58,110 bases of DNA. Origin: Bacillus ectoiniformans. Lineage in GTDB: Bacteria; Bacillota; Bacilli; Bacillales; Domibacillaceae. The DNA lies in contig NZ_JAFBES010000016.1 of NCBI RefSeq assembly GCF_016908875.1, forward strand, positions 1 through 58,110, read 5' to 3'. Of the stretch, positions 43,457-52,175 are shown in pieces (the first letter of the stretch is position 1; every line of letters begins with the position of its first letter). Under the pieces are notes generated by a model. It saw nothing but the letters and a program-made list of their open reading frames with translations, made no database searches and had not been told where the DNA came from. A program made the translations under genes and the position numbers.

Positions 43457-44269
43457 ATGGATGAAGTATCTCGTTATTTACACCGGTTAAAAATTAAACA
43501 AGAAGAACCAACGTTAAATTATTTGCAGCGGCTGATACAACACCATTTGTCGCTGATCCCTTATGAAACGTTCAGCAAGTTTCATTATTATATAGAAGAT
43601 AAGAAAGATGTGCCTGATTTCTCTGAATTTATAGCTAACCTCGAACAAAGAGGATGGGGCGGCACTTGTTATTCATTAAATATAAATTTTGCTAGATTGC
43701 TTGAAAAACTGGGGTATGCATGCCAAATGGTTCGAGTAACCCCGGGCCATGCGGCGATCATGGTAACGGTTGGGGATCGTAATTATTATGTAGATGTCGG
43801 GTACGGTTCACCGATCATTCGGCCGATTGAGCTAGCCAGCAAGCAACGCCACGTGCTTCACGGCTTTGGAGAAGAGATTATTTTCACAAGAATAAATGAG
43901 CATCATTACTTATTAGAGCGGCGTTCAAACGGCAAAACATTTGTCACTAAACAAATTACATGGCTGCCATTGACGGAAGAAGAGTTAGAAGAAGATGTGT
44001 CAGCTTCCTATAAGGATGAGGAAGACAATGTCACGATGCGCAGAATATCAGCCGTTCGTTTTTATGGGAATGAGTGTTATTTCCTGCGTGATGATGTGTT
44101 AAAAGTGATGAATTACCGGGACATTCGTGAGTACCGCTATCGAAATAAAGAACAATGGATGCAGGCGGTTGCTCAAGCTTTTCATGTAGACGAGATTTCT
44201 ATGAAAGAGTCACTCGACTTTTTAGATCAAAGAGGAATCTCTTTGTTCAAAAAATTACGTGATGAATGA
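43457..44269 (+). CDS. arylamine N-acetyltransferase
   Basis: This 270-residue NAT has the full catalytic triad: Cys71 in RGWGGTCYSLN, His98 in TPGHAAIMV and Asp113 in YVDVGYGSP. It transfers acetyl from acetyl-CoA to arylamines or hydrazines. The ATG at 43457 has GAGGGTG ahead of it, and an earlier in-frame ATG at 43439 lies before that SD. It stands alone, so its natural substrate is not indicated by context. Confidence 0.92.
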   Translation: MDEVSRYLHRLKIKQEEPTLNYLQRLIQHHLSLIPYETFSKFHYYIEDKKDVPDFSEFIANLEQRGWGGTCYSLNINFARLLEKLGYACQMVRVTPGHAAIMVTVGDRNYYVDVGYGSPIIRPIELASKQRHVLHGFGEEIIFTRINEHHYLLERRSNGKTFVTKQITWLPLTEEELEEDVSASYKDEEDNVTMRRISAVRFYGNECYFLRDDVLKVMNYRDIREYRYRNKEQWMQAVAQAFHVDEISMKESLDFLDQRGISLFKKLRDE

Positions 44270-44370
44270 AATAGATTTTTTGACGGAAAAGTAGTAATAT
44301 GAATGGAGAAAAAGAATATACTGGAAAATTTGCACATTGTTTTTAACATGAGGACTAGGATGGATACACA

Positions 44371-45285
44371 ATGAAAAGAGCAAGAATTATTTATAACCCA
44401 ACATCGGGACGTGAATTGTTTAAGAAGAATTTACCGGAAGTGCTTAAAAGACTAGAGGAAGCCGGGTTTGAAACATCAGCTCATGCAACAACTGGTGAGG
44501 GCGATGCGACAAGAGCAGCGAGAATTGCGGTAGAACGCCGCTTTGATTTAGTTATTGCAGCCGGTGGAGACGGGACTTTAAATGAAGTAGTCAATGGATT
44601 GGCAGAACAGGAATATCGGCCGAAGCTAGGGGTCATTCCTATGGGAACCACGAATGATTTCGCGCGTGCGCTAAAGATTCCCCGTGACATTCACGGAGCG
44701 CTGGACGTCATAGTGAATCAGGCGACGATCCCAGTGGATATAGGCCGTATGAATGACCGTTACTTTATTAATATTGCCGGCGGAGGTCGTCTGACTGAAC
44801 TGACCTATGAGGTGCCTAGCAAACTGAAGACGATGCTTGGACAGCTCGCCTACTATTTAAAAGGAATTGAAATGCTGCCGTCCATAAAAGCATCAGAAGT
44901 CACGATTGAATATGATGGGAAATTATTTGAAGGGGAAGTCATGCTTTTTTTGATCGGGTTAACGAATTCCGTAGGCGGCTTTGAGAAGCTGGCACCGGAT
45001 TCAAGTGTGAATGACGGGTTGTTTTCATTGCTGATTCTGAAAAAGACGAATTTGGCAGAGTTTATCCGAATCGCAAGCCTAGCTTCGCGTGGTGAGCATC
45101 TTCAAGACTCTCATGTCATTTATACAAAAGCAAACCGGATTAAAATTCATGCGCCTCAAAAAGTTCAATTAAATCTCGATGGAGAATTCGGCGGCTCGCT
45201 GCCTGCAGATTTTGAAAATCTGTACCGTCATTTAGAAGTGTTTGTACCAGTGGATCAATTGCGCCCGCAGGATCGAATTTATTAA
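44371..45285 (+). CDS. dagK: diacylglycerol kinase
   Basis: This 304-residue lipid kinase recycles diacylglycerol released by lipoteichoic acid synthesis into phosphatidic acid. The catalytic domain carries AAGGDGTLNEVVNGL near residue 65 and GTTNDFARAL near 91. The C-terminal domain has LNLDGEFGGSLPADF. It matches B. subtilis DgkB (YerQ) in length and sits in the same gatB-to-rlmCD interval. Confidence 0.95.
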   Translation: MKRARIIYNPTSGRELFKKNLPEVLKRLEEAGFETSAHATTGEGDATRAARIAVERRFDLVIAAGGDGTLNEVVNGLAEQEYRPKLGVIPMGTTNDFARALKIPRDIHGALDVIVNQATIPVDIGRMNDRYFINIAGGGRLTELTYEVPSKLKTMLGQLAYYLKGIEMLPSIKASEVTIEYDGKLFEGEVMLFLIGLTNSVGGFEKLAPDSSVNDGLFSLLILKKTNLAEFIRIASLASRGEHLQDSHVIYTKANRIKIHAPQKVQLNLDGEFGGSLPADFENLYRHLEVFVPVDQLRPQDRIY

Positions 45286-45344
45286 AAGGCAGATTGTTAG
45301 TAGGGAGTAGCAAGAAGAGGCTGGGACAACCCCTCTAAAATCTA

Positions 45345-45390
45345 AAAGCCGGTAACGTTTCACGTTCAGTGAAATGTCACCGGCTTTTTT
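45345..45390 (+). terminator. long hairpin terminator after dagK, part of an intergenic repeat
   Basis: AAAGCCGGTAACGTTTCAC pairs with GTGAAATGTCACCGGCTTT with 17 of 19 matches, and TTTTT follows. The preceding GAGGCTGGGACAACCCCTC string is a common Bacillales intergenic phrase, so the whole block (about 45316-45390) is probably a dispersed element. Confidence 0.8.
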
Positions 45391-45499
45391 ATGAAAAAAA
45401 GGGGGCATTTCTGGTCAGATAAAAGTACATGACCTACCAAGCTCCAGAAAGAAGGAGCGTATTTTTAAGGGTAAAAAAATGACTGTAGGATTTCGAAAA

Positions 45500-45693
45500 A
45501 ATAAGCGGAAATTAGTCAGTTACATTCAAAATGGAAGCTTGTTTAGGGGTGAACAGGGGGAAATTATCCGGTTATGTCACATTAAATGGCTCACGTGGCA
45601 TGTCTTTAATTCAATAGGCGGAATCTCTCCGGCTATTTAAACAATGTTTCTTGACGGTTGCTATTTAAGGGAAGTTTCTCCGTTTATTTAACA
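45500..45693. repeat. four degenerate GCGGAAATT...CCGNTTAT repeats
   Basis: Units near 45503, 45555, 45615 and 45667 share a pattern of (G)CGGAA, a few A/T, then CCGNTTATNTNAC. They are 52-60 bases apart. Each can form a short GGAAA/TTTCC hairpin. The stretch holds a 54-codon ORF from 45479, but that ORF consists of the repeats and has no homolog I recognise. The whole gap 45391-45763 has no other feature. Confidence 0.6.
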
Positions 45694-45763
45694 GACTGGG
45701 TGCTTAACTTCTGTAAAAGCATCTTTTTATCGACTGACTGGAACATAACGAGTTTCTAAAGTA

Positions 45764-45793
45764 AGAAAAAAGTGAAATTAGCGTCAATTTCAC
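45764..45793 (-). terminator. terminator of the CWC gene
   Basis: GTGAAATT pairs perfectly with AATTTCAC around 6 bases. On the minus strand six T follow the stem. Confidence 0.8.
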
Positions 45794-45810
45794 CCATTTC
45801 TTCTCCTGTC

Positions 45811-45987
45811 TTATTTCTTAATGTTAAATTGTTCAATGCAGTTTTGGCATATACACTTATACTCTTGATCGGAAACTTGTTTTAGCAGTTGTTTAGAAAC
45901 TGTTACTTTCGTGCACCAGCAAGGTTCAGCGGAGCCTTGTTCCATTGCACAGTAATTATCCCCATTGCATATCGGACATTTATCCAT
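45811..45987 (-). CDS. Cys-rich CWC-type small protein
   Basis: This 58-residue protein has cysteines at 4, 7, 13, 23, 25, 45, 47 and 50: MDKCPICNGDNYC, EPCWCTKV, and CICQNC near the end. The CPxC...C...CWC...CxCxxC pattern fits the cysteine-rich CWC family, presumably metal-binding. Its function is unknown. AAAGGGAG lies just before the ATG, and a terminator follows the stop, so it is a complete monocistronic gene. Confidence 0.8.
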   Translation of the reverse strand: MDKCPICNGDNYCAMEQGSAEPCWCTKVTVSKQLLKQVSDQEYKCICQNCIEQFNIKK

Positions 45988-46201
45988 GTCTATCTCCCTT
46001 TCTGAGAGCGCTTTCTCTTTTCTAATTCAATTTTAATCCTTATAGACGTCCGCATCCAAGGTTTTTTTAAGTATGGCATAATTTATCTACGTAACTATGA
46101 GGGGGACATCATAATTTCGCATGAATTGTTTCAGTCGCTCGATCAGCCTAAACATGGAAATTAAGTGACGAAGCCTTTTGTATGATATAGGGCGCAGCAG
46201 T

Positions 46202-46220
46202 CTTTTCTATAATAGAAAAG
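46202..46220. promoter_or_regulatory. 19-bp palindrome with embedded TATAAT
   Basis: CTTTTCTAT-A-ATAGAAAAG is a perfect odd palindrome (9+1+9) and contains TATAAT at 46208-46213. It could be a repressor operator upstream of the ABC exporter. No good -35 is present at 17 bases. Confidence 0.45.
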
Positions 46221-46231
46221 AGTGTGAATAT

Positions 46232-46260
46232 TTGATAACTGGCAAGAATATCCGTATACT
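46232..46260 (+). promoter_or_regulatory. ABC exporter operon promoter
   Basis: TTGATA and TATACT are 17 bases apart, about 60 bases before the ATG of the first ABC gene. Confidence 0.65.
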
Positions 46261-46319
46261 TAACGGTATGTAATTGAGAACTATTATCAAAATGAAATTG
46301 GCTAGATGGGGGGTCGCCT

Positions 46320-48062
46320 ATGAAACAGGTTTTATCATATTTACATCCTTATAAGTATTACATGGCCATCGCTTGGCTGTTAATGCTTGTGGAATTAGTG
46401 GTGGAGCTTGCCCATCCATTGTTTATGGCCAAAATCATCGATGAAGGCATTGTGCAAAGGGATTTAGGTGCCATCTATATATGGGGTGGAATCATGCTTG
46501 GTTCATCGATTCTGGCATTTGCGGCCGGAGTGACAAACTCTTTTTTTGCAGCGCACGTCGGGCAAAACTATGGATTTGATATTCGGGCGAAGCTGATTGA
46601 AAAAGTCCAATCCTTATCTTTTGCGAGCAGCAGCTGGTTCGCTCCGTCTTCATTAATTACAAGGATGACGAATGATGTGACTCAGCTGCAGAATGCAATT
46701 TTTATGAGCCTTCGAATCATGCTCCGGGCACCGCTGCTCGTTATCTTTGGCATCGTGATGGCATTTGTTGTTCATATGAAATTGGCGGCTGTCTTGCTTG
46801 TTACGACGCCTTTAATGCTTTTCTTTTTAAAATGGATGATGAGAAAAAGCTCGTCCTTGTTTCGGGTTATTCAAAAAAGACTGGATCGGGTCAATAATGT
46901 GATGCAGGAAAATCTGTCAGGCATCCGGCTGATCAAAGCTTTTTTGCGTTCAAAACATGAGAGCGACCGCTTCAAACAGGCGAATGAACAATTGATGGAA
47001 GGAACAATCCGTGTTCTGCGCATGCTGGAGACAACGACACCTGTGCTTTTGCTAGTGATGAATACAAGCTTAATTGCTATTCTATGGTTTGGTTTGGCTG
47101 AATTTCAAGCAGGCACTGCTACTCCCGGTGAGATTGTTGCAGTGATCAATTACGCGACAAGAATTATTTCGGCTCTCACGATTTTTACGTTTATCATTAC
47201 TTTTTTCGCTAGAGGAAAAGCTTCTGCTGAGCGGATAGCAGAAGTGATGAGTTATGTGGAAGAGAAGCCGGATGATCGACATGAAGGTCTCCAATTATCA
47301 TCTCCTAAAGGGAAAATAGAATTAAAACACGTGTCTTTTTCTTATCCAGAAAGTAAGCAGCCAGTGCTTGCTGATGTCTCTTTGACTGTTCAAGCTGGTG
47401 AGACCGCTGCGATTTTAGGGGCGACTGGTTCTGGTAAATCGACATTGTTTTATTTGATTCCGCGCCTATTTGAGCCTGATACGGGAACCGTGTTGATTGA
47501 CGGCCATGATCTAAGAGAGGTTCAGCCGATGTCGCTGAGGAGAAATATGGGCTTCGTTCCCCAAGAAGCCCATTTGTTTACTGGAACAATTAAAGAGAAC
47601 ATTGCCTGGGGGAAAGAAGAGGCTACAGAAGCTGAAATGGTGGAAGCGGCAATGAAAGCACAGATTCACGAGACGATTATGCAGCTTCCTGATCAGTATG
47701 ATACGTTGATTGGCCAAAAAGGAGTGAACCTTTCTGGCGGACAAAAGCAGCGGATATCGATTGCTCGGGCGCTGATACGGAAGCCTTCCATCTTATTGCT
47801 CGATGACAGTACGAGTGCTTTAGATGCAAAGACAGAAGCTCACTTGCTCTCTGCTTTAAAAGAGGAAGGATCCACGATTTTTATGATTACTCAAAAAATC
47901 AGCACGGCGATGCAAGCAGACCGGATCTTTATTTTGGCAGACGGTCGGATCGAAGCATCCGGCAGTCATACGGAATTAATGGAATCAAGTCAGCTGTACC
48001 TGAAAATGATTCGTTCTCAATTCGGAGAGGAGGGGATTCGGTATGCCGAGACCGGGCGCTAA
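46320..48062 (+). CDS. ABC exporter half-transporter 1 (degenerate ATP site)
   Basis: This 580-residue protein has a six-helix exporter membrane domain (about 1-300) fused to an ATPase domain. Walker A is ATGSGKS at 368-374 and the signature is LSGGQ. After Walker B (ILLLDD) the catalytic Glu is replaced by Asp, and the switch His is replaced by Gln (MITQKIST). These are the marks of the degenerate-site subunit in heterodimeric multidrug exporters such as BmrCD. Length and pairing resemble B. subtilis YfiB. It overlaps the next gene by 20 bases. Confidence 0.93.
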   Translation: MKQVLSYLHPYKYYMAIAWLLMLVELVVELAHPLFMAKIIDEGIVQRDLGAIYIWGGIMLGSSILAFAAGVTNSFFAAHVGQNYGFDIRAKLIEKVQSLSFASSSWFAPSSLITRMTNDVTQLQNAIFMSLRIMLRAPLLVIFGIVMAFVVHMKLAAVLLVTTPLMLFFLKWMMRKSSSLFRVIQKRLDRVNNVMQENLSGIRLIKAFLRSKHESDRFKQANEQLMEGTIRVLRMLETTTPVLLLVMNTSLIAILWFGLAEFQAGTATPGEIVAVINYATRIISALTIFTFIITFFARGKASAERIAEVMSYVEEKPDDRHEGLQLSSPKGKIELKHVSFSYPESKQPVLADVSLTVQAGETAAILGATGSGKSTLFYLIPRLFEPDTGTVLIDGHDLREVQPMSLRRNMGFVPQEAHLFTGTIKENIAWGKEEATEAEMVEAAMKAQIHETIMQLPDQYDTLIGQKGVNLSGGQKQRISIARALIRKPSILLLDDSTSALDAKTEAHLLSALKEEGSTIFMITQKISTAMQADRIFILADGRIEASGSHTELMESSQLYLKMIRSQFGEEGIRYAETGR

Positions 48063-49833
48063 TATCTCTTTCCCAAAACCAAACTTTAAAGAAATGATTC
48101 CTGTCTTAAAACGGCTGTCGGGTTATTTATTACAGCGAAAAGGCCTGCTCCTATTAGTGATCATCATGGTAGCGGCGAGTTCTGCTTTGGCCTTGCTTGG
48201 ACCCTATTTAGTCGGCATGGCGATTGATGAGTATATCGTCAAAAAAGATGAGGCAGGGTTAGTCTCGCTGCTGGTATTTCTCGGTGCAACCTACATCTTT
48301 TATTCAGTGGCGATGTTTTTACAAAACTATTGGATGGCTGGAATTGCGCAAGAGACGGTGTATCAGCTTCGCACAGAGCTGTTTGAACATATGCATAAGC
48401 TTCCCTTGTCTTTCTTCGACCGCAGACGTCACGGAGAACTCATGAGCCGGGTGACCAATGACATTGAAAACGTCAGCAGCACGCTGAATAGCTCCGTCAT
48501 TCAAATTGTGTCGAGTGTCCTGACATTGACGGGTGCTGTTGTGGTCATGATCTGGCTGAGCCCAATATTAACAGGCATTACTTTACTGATTGTGCCGCTG
48601 ATGTATATCGGCATGAAATGGATAACGAGCCGGACGCGCGTACAGTTTAAGGAACAGCAACGGCATTTGGGGGAACTGAATGGATTTATAGAAGAAGCGA
48701 TTTCAAGCCAGCACATTGTGAAAATGTTTTCTCAAGAAGAGAGAATAAATAATGAGTTTATGGAACGAAATGAGAGGTTAAAGAAAGCGGGCTTTTGGGC
48801 GCAGACGTATTCAGGCTTCATTCCAAAGCTGATGAACGTTTTGAACAATTTGAGCTTTGCGGCCATTGCATTGGCTGGCGGACTTCTCGCACTCAATGGA
48901 ATGGTGACGATCGGTGTAATCGTGATTTTTGCTGAATATGCGCGTCAGTTCACCCGTCCTTTAAATGACTTAGCCAATCAGTTTAATACACTGCTTTCGG
49001 CGATTGCTGGGGCTGAACGGGTATTTGAGATTATGGACACTGAGGTGGAAGAAGAGAAGCTGGATCGCTATCAAAGAATCAAACAGATTCGCGGCGATAT
49101 TGAATTTCGTGACGTGTCGTTTTCTTATGAAACCGGTAAGCCGATTCTAAAACGTATCCATTTTTCTGCTCAAGCAGGAGACATGATCGCGCTAGTCGGA
49201 CCGACTGGATCAGGGAAAACAACGATTGTGAATCTGCTGTCCCGATTTTACGATCCTGACAGCGGCGTTATTACAATTGACGGTCACGACAGTACGAAGT
49301 TATCTCGATTTGATCTGCGCCGGCACATGGCGTTTGTCCTTCAGGATACGTTTTTATTTGAGGGAACGGTGAGAGAAAATATTCGCTACGGGCGGTTAGA
49401 TGCGACGGACGAAGAAGTTGTAGAAGCGGCGAAGTCAGCCAATGCCCACACCTTCATCAGCCGTCTGCCAGATGGATATGACACCGTGCTTCAGCATGAA
49501 GGGTCAGGTATCAGCCAAGGACAAAAGCAGCTGCTTGCCATTGCCCGAGCGATACTGGCCGACCCTTCGATTCTATTACTGGACGAAGCGACGAGCAGCA
49601 TCGACACGATTACGGAAATGCATATTCAAGAAGCGCTGGATCGTCTGATGAAAGGGCGAACGAGTGTGGTTATTGCTCACCGTTTAAACACGATTCAGCG
49701 GGCGGATCAGATTCTTGTTTTAGAGCAAGGAGAGATCATCGAACGCGGCAGCCATGAAGATCTCTTAGAGAAAAAAGGGTACTACTATCAATTAAATCAG
49801 AGCAGTTCGAGCAGCCTTTCTTCTGCACAATAG
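48043..49833 (+). CDS. ABC exporter half-transporter 2 (catalytic ATP site)
   Basis: This 596-residue partner has an N-terminal membrane domain (about 30-330) and an ATPase domain with GPTGSGKTT, a complete Walker B and catalytic Glu (LLLDEATSSID) and the switch His (VIAHRLNT). Its signature is ISQGQ instead of LSGGQ. This is the complementary change expected when the partner supplies the degenerate half. It resembles YfiC. The pair probably exports a drug, lipid or peptide; the substrate is unknown. Confidence 0.93.
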   Translation: MPRPGANISFPKPNFKEMIPVLKRLSGYLLQRKGLLLLVIIMVAASSALALLGPYLVGMAIDEYIVKKDEAGLVSLLVFLGATYIFYSVAMFLQNYWMAGIAQETVYQLRTELFEHMHKLPLSFFDRRRHGELMSRVTNDIENVSSTLNSSVIQIVSSVLTLTGAVVVMIWLSPILTGITLLIVPLMYIGMKWITSRTRVQFKEQQRHLGELNGFIEEAISSQHIVKMFSQEERINNEFMERNERLKKAGFWAQTYSGFIPKLMNVLNNLSFAAIALAGGLLALNGMVTIGVIVIFAEYARQFTRPLNDLANQFNTLLSAIAGAERVFEIMDTEVEEEKLDRYQRIKQIRGDIEFRDVSFSYETGKPILKRIHFSAQAGDMIALVGPTGSGKTTIVNLLSRFYDPDSGVITIDGHDSTKLSRFDLRRHMAFVLQDTFLFEGTVRENIRYGRLDATDEEVVEAAKSANAHTFISRLPDGYDTVLQHEGSGISQGQKQLLAIARAILADPSILLLDEATSSIDTITEMHIQEALDRLMKGRTSVVIAHRLNTIQRADQILVLEQGEIIERGSHEDLLEKKGYYYQLNQSSSSSLSSAQ

Positions 49834-49956
49834 CGGGAGAGAGGCTTTTTCATGTCTGTTGATTATATGAATCATTCTAACAAAAATAGCATGCTTTCTT
49901 GCGAAATGTCAGTAAGGCCAAGCATGGTCACCAGGAGTTACTAATCTGGCACATAC

Positions 49957-49985
49957 GCTAAGCGGAAAATTTCCGTCTATTTTTC
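49957..49985. repeat. isolated GCGGAAAATTTCCG repeat unit
   Basis: GCTAAGCGGAAAATTTCCGTC continues into TATTT. It carries the same GCGGAAA-TTTCCG-TATTT pattern as the cluster near 45.5 kb and forms a small hairpin. Confidence 0.5.
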
Positions 49986-50002
49986 GAAACGGACACTAAC
50001 CT

Positions 50003-50049
50003 GCCTGACCCTTCAATATTTTAGTCAATCTACATGTCAGGCTTTTTTT
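50003..50049 (+). terminator. ABC exporter operon terminator
   Basis: GCCTGAC pairs with GTCAGGC across a 26-base loop, and seven T follow. The right arm overlaps the stop codon of the convergent SDR gene. Confidence 0.65.
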
Positions 50050-50879
50050 ATTTTCTTCCGGACGATTTTTTCAATGATGGACCATGGGAGAATTTTCTTT
50101 AGAAACTGCATCTTCTTAACGCCTTTTCCGACTGGGTAATAGAGAGCGGGCTTTGGCGTGAAGATAATCTTCTTAATTAATTGCACCACTTCCATCGGGT
50201 CCTCGCTGTTGTCTCTCGCATAAATGGAGCCGTTGTAGGCCATCTCCATGATCGGCTTATAGTCATCATCCACATTCAAGTTGATCCCTTTAAGCCCTTT
50301 ATTCCAAATATTTGTCTTGTAAGAACCAGCTTCAATCAAGCTGACATATACATGAAAGGGCAATAGCTCAAGCCTAAGCGCTTCACTGTAGCCTTTCAAT
50401 GCAAACTTGGACGACACATAGGGTGTTAAACCGGGAAAGCCGAAAGAGCCGCTAATGCTGCCGATATTAATAATCTTGCCGCGGCGCTGCTTTCGCATCA
50501 AGGGAAGAAACGCTTTCGTGACCGCAATCACTCCAAACAAATTCGTCTCGAATTGCTGCTTATAATCTTCCACTGACAAGTCTTCTGCCAGACCTCCGAC
50601 AGAATAGCCGGCGTTGTTGATTAAATAATCAATGGATGTATAGATGGAAAGAACATGATCCTTTACATGTTCTAGCTGTTGGTGATTTGTCACATCCAGC
50701 TGCAGAACTTCGATATTTTCTTCGACGTTGTGCTTCCGAGCTTCGGTAAGAAGAAGGTCTTTGGCATGTACATTTCTAATCGTGGCAATAACGAAAATAC
50801 CCGCTTTTGCCAGTTCAATGGCTGTTAAAAAGCCGAATCCGCTGCTTGCTCCTGTAATGAAAGCCACTTTTTTTGACAT
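50037..50879 (-). CDS. short-chain dehydrogenase/reductase
   Basis: This 280-residue classical SDR has FITGASSGFGFLTA at residues 8-21 for NAD(P), NNAGYSVGG near 91, and the catalytic Tyr/Lys in YVSSKFALKG with an upstream Ser in IGSISGSFG. The basic C-terminus (KIVRKKIKKA) may touch membranes. GGAG precedes the ATG. The substrate is unknown, and it is not obviously linked to its neighbours. Confidence 0.9.
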   Translation of the reverse strand: MSKKVAFITGASSGFGFLTAIELAKAGIFVIATIRNVHAKDLLLTEARKHNVEENIEVLQLDVTNHQQLEHVKDHVLSIYTSIDYLINNAGYSVGGLAEDLSVEDYKQQFETNLFGVIAVTKAFLPLMRKQRRGKIINIGSISGSFGFPGLTPYVSSKFALKGYSEALRLELLPFHVYVSLIEAGSYKTNIWNKGLKGINLNVDDDYKPIMEMAYNGSIYARDNSEDPMEVVQLIKKIIFTPKPALYYPVGKGVKKMQFLKKILPWSIIEKIVRKKIKKA

Positions 50880-50968
50880 GTGGGATCACTCCTTTCATTA
50901 CTTATTAAAGCAGAGTTCTTCCATTAGCTGTACACTTTTTCAAACCACCACAATTATAGAATAAGAAA

Positions 50969-51655
50969 TTAGTGGGTCAATTGTTTCTCGTTAACTTGAC
51001 TCAGTATATTTCTTGCCTTCAAAAACTCACCTTTAAGTTCTGTCGGTATTTTATCCATGTCAGCAGATTCCTTAATCATGCCAGTCTGAGCTACAATTTG
51101 TTCATAAGTCATAATTGCTTGAATATATTCTTCATACTCGCTAGCTGTTAATACGTCTTTACTTGATTTTTGTCCATTTAGTTGATCGAAATAGGGTTGG
51201 ATTTGAAATAATACTTCCTTAATTTCTTCTAGTTTTTCATTGGGGATCTGAGAATAATCGATGTTGCCATTTTCATTTCCATATTCCACTTTTGCATGAG
51301 TAATCACACTTAGCAGTTCTTTAAACTCCGCGAATTCTTGTTTGTTCATATCCCCCTTGGCCTGATTTAACTTGGCATTCAAAAGAAAGTAGCCTTCCAT
51401 TGTAACTCCTGAAATATGTGCCTTTACATTTTCAAATGAGCCATAGAGTTCATCAGCAAGAAGGGTTTGATAGGCGAATGCTCCAGTAGGAACAAGTAAA
51501 GACGCGGCAAGCATAGCGGAAACTACGTGTTTCTTCGTCCACTTTTTTATTCTCCCTCTCTTTTCAGCTTGTGCTTTTTTTACACCTATTAACGTACGTT
51601 CGTGTAAGTTAGAAGGGATGACGATTTTATTGATTTCCTCTTTAATATTATTCAC
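50969..51655 (-). CDS. probable membrane anti-sigma partner (DUF3600-like)
   Basis: This 228-residue protein has one membrane segment (HVVSAMLAASLLVPTGAFAY, about residues 43-62) between a basic cytoplasmic head of 40 residues and an acidic helical outer domain. It resembles DUF3600 proteins that accompany ECF sigma factors in Bacillus. The GTG start at 51655 has GGAGG 9 bases ahead and overlaps the sigma gene by 8 bases. The arrangement indicates an anti-sigma role, inferred from context and topology. Confidence 0.75.
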   Translation of the reverse strand: MNNIKEEINKIVIPSNLHERTLIGVKKAQAEKRGRIKKWTKKHVVSAMLAASLLVPTGAFAYQTLLADELYGSFENVKAHISGVTMEGYFLLNAKLNQAKGDMNKQEFAEFKELLSVITHAKVEYGNENGNIDYSQIPNEKLEEIKEVLFQIQPYFDQLNGQKSSKDVLTASEYEEYIQAIMTYEQIVAQTGMIKESADMDKIPTELKGEFLKARNILSQVNEKQLTH

Positions 51656-52175
51656 AAAGATCAGCCTCCTCAAAATGTTTTCGAAGTTTACCTAGCGCGC
51701 GGTATAACGTTGTTTTGACCGTTCCCAAAGGGAGATGAAGGATCTCTGCCATTTCTTTAAAGGAATATCCTTCATAGAATCTGAGGATAACCAGACTCTT
51801 TTCATCTTCATTTAATTTCTCAATTAACTCTTGAAGAGTGATGGAAAGGAGGGGATCCTGATCTTCTAAACCGATAAATTCCTCATACTCCGGTTTGAGC
51901 TGAATTACTTTTTTATTTTTCTTAATTACATTTAAAGAAGTCGTTATGGTTATTTTGATTAACCAGGTTTTCAGGTACGCTGGTTCTTTTAAGGTGTCTA
52001 TCTTTTTGAAGGCGTGATAGGCGACCTCTTGCACGACATCTAATGCATCGCTCTCATTTTTCACATACATATAAGCCATTCGATAAATATCTTCTTCATA
52101 GCGTTGAAAAAGTTTGATAAAAGCTTTGTCGTTGCCTTTTTGAGCTTTCTTCACTAGCCGATCGATGTCTTTCAC
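51648..52175 (-). CDS. ECF sigma factor (SigV-like)
   Basis: This is about 175 residues. Region 2 is LVKKAQKGNDKAFIKLFQRYEEDIYRMAYMY with DALDVVQEVAYHAFKKI. Region 4 is LVILRFYEGYSFKEMAEILHLPLGTVKTTLYRALGKL. It reads like B. subtilis SigV. The start is unclear: GTG at 52175 directly abuts AAGGGAG, and the codon at good spacing is ATC at 52166. An upstream in-frame TTG at 52214 lacks an SD. It forms an overlapping pair with the anti-sigma gene. Confidence 0.88.
   Translation of the reverse strand: MKDIDRLVKKAQKGNDKAFIKLFQRYEEDIYRMAYMYVKNESDALDVVQEVAYHAFKKIDTLKEPAYLKTWLIKITITTSLNVIKKNKKVIQLKPEYEEFIGLEDQDPLLSITLQELIEKLNEDEKSLVILRFYEGYSFKEMAEILHLPLGTVKTTLYRALGKLRKHFEEADLCE

Larger units (their letters stand above)
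45988..46319. other. gap between the CWC gene and the ABC exporter
   Basis: No gene is visible. It holds the palindrome and promoter listed below, which appear to serve the exporter genes, and the unseen promoter of the CWC gene near 46000-46080. Confidence 0.5.

Noticed and set aside
45479-45641. 54-codon ORF with ATG after AAGGGTAAAAAA
   Set aside because: It consists almost wholly of the GCGGAAA repeat units, and the encoded peptide has no recognisable feature.
49852-49944. 30-codon ORF MSVDYMNHSNKN after the ABC operon
   Set aside because: It has a weak SD and no features, and lies between the operon end and its terminator. It is too short to support.
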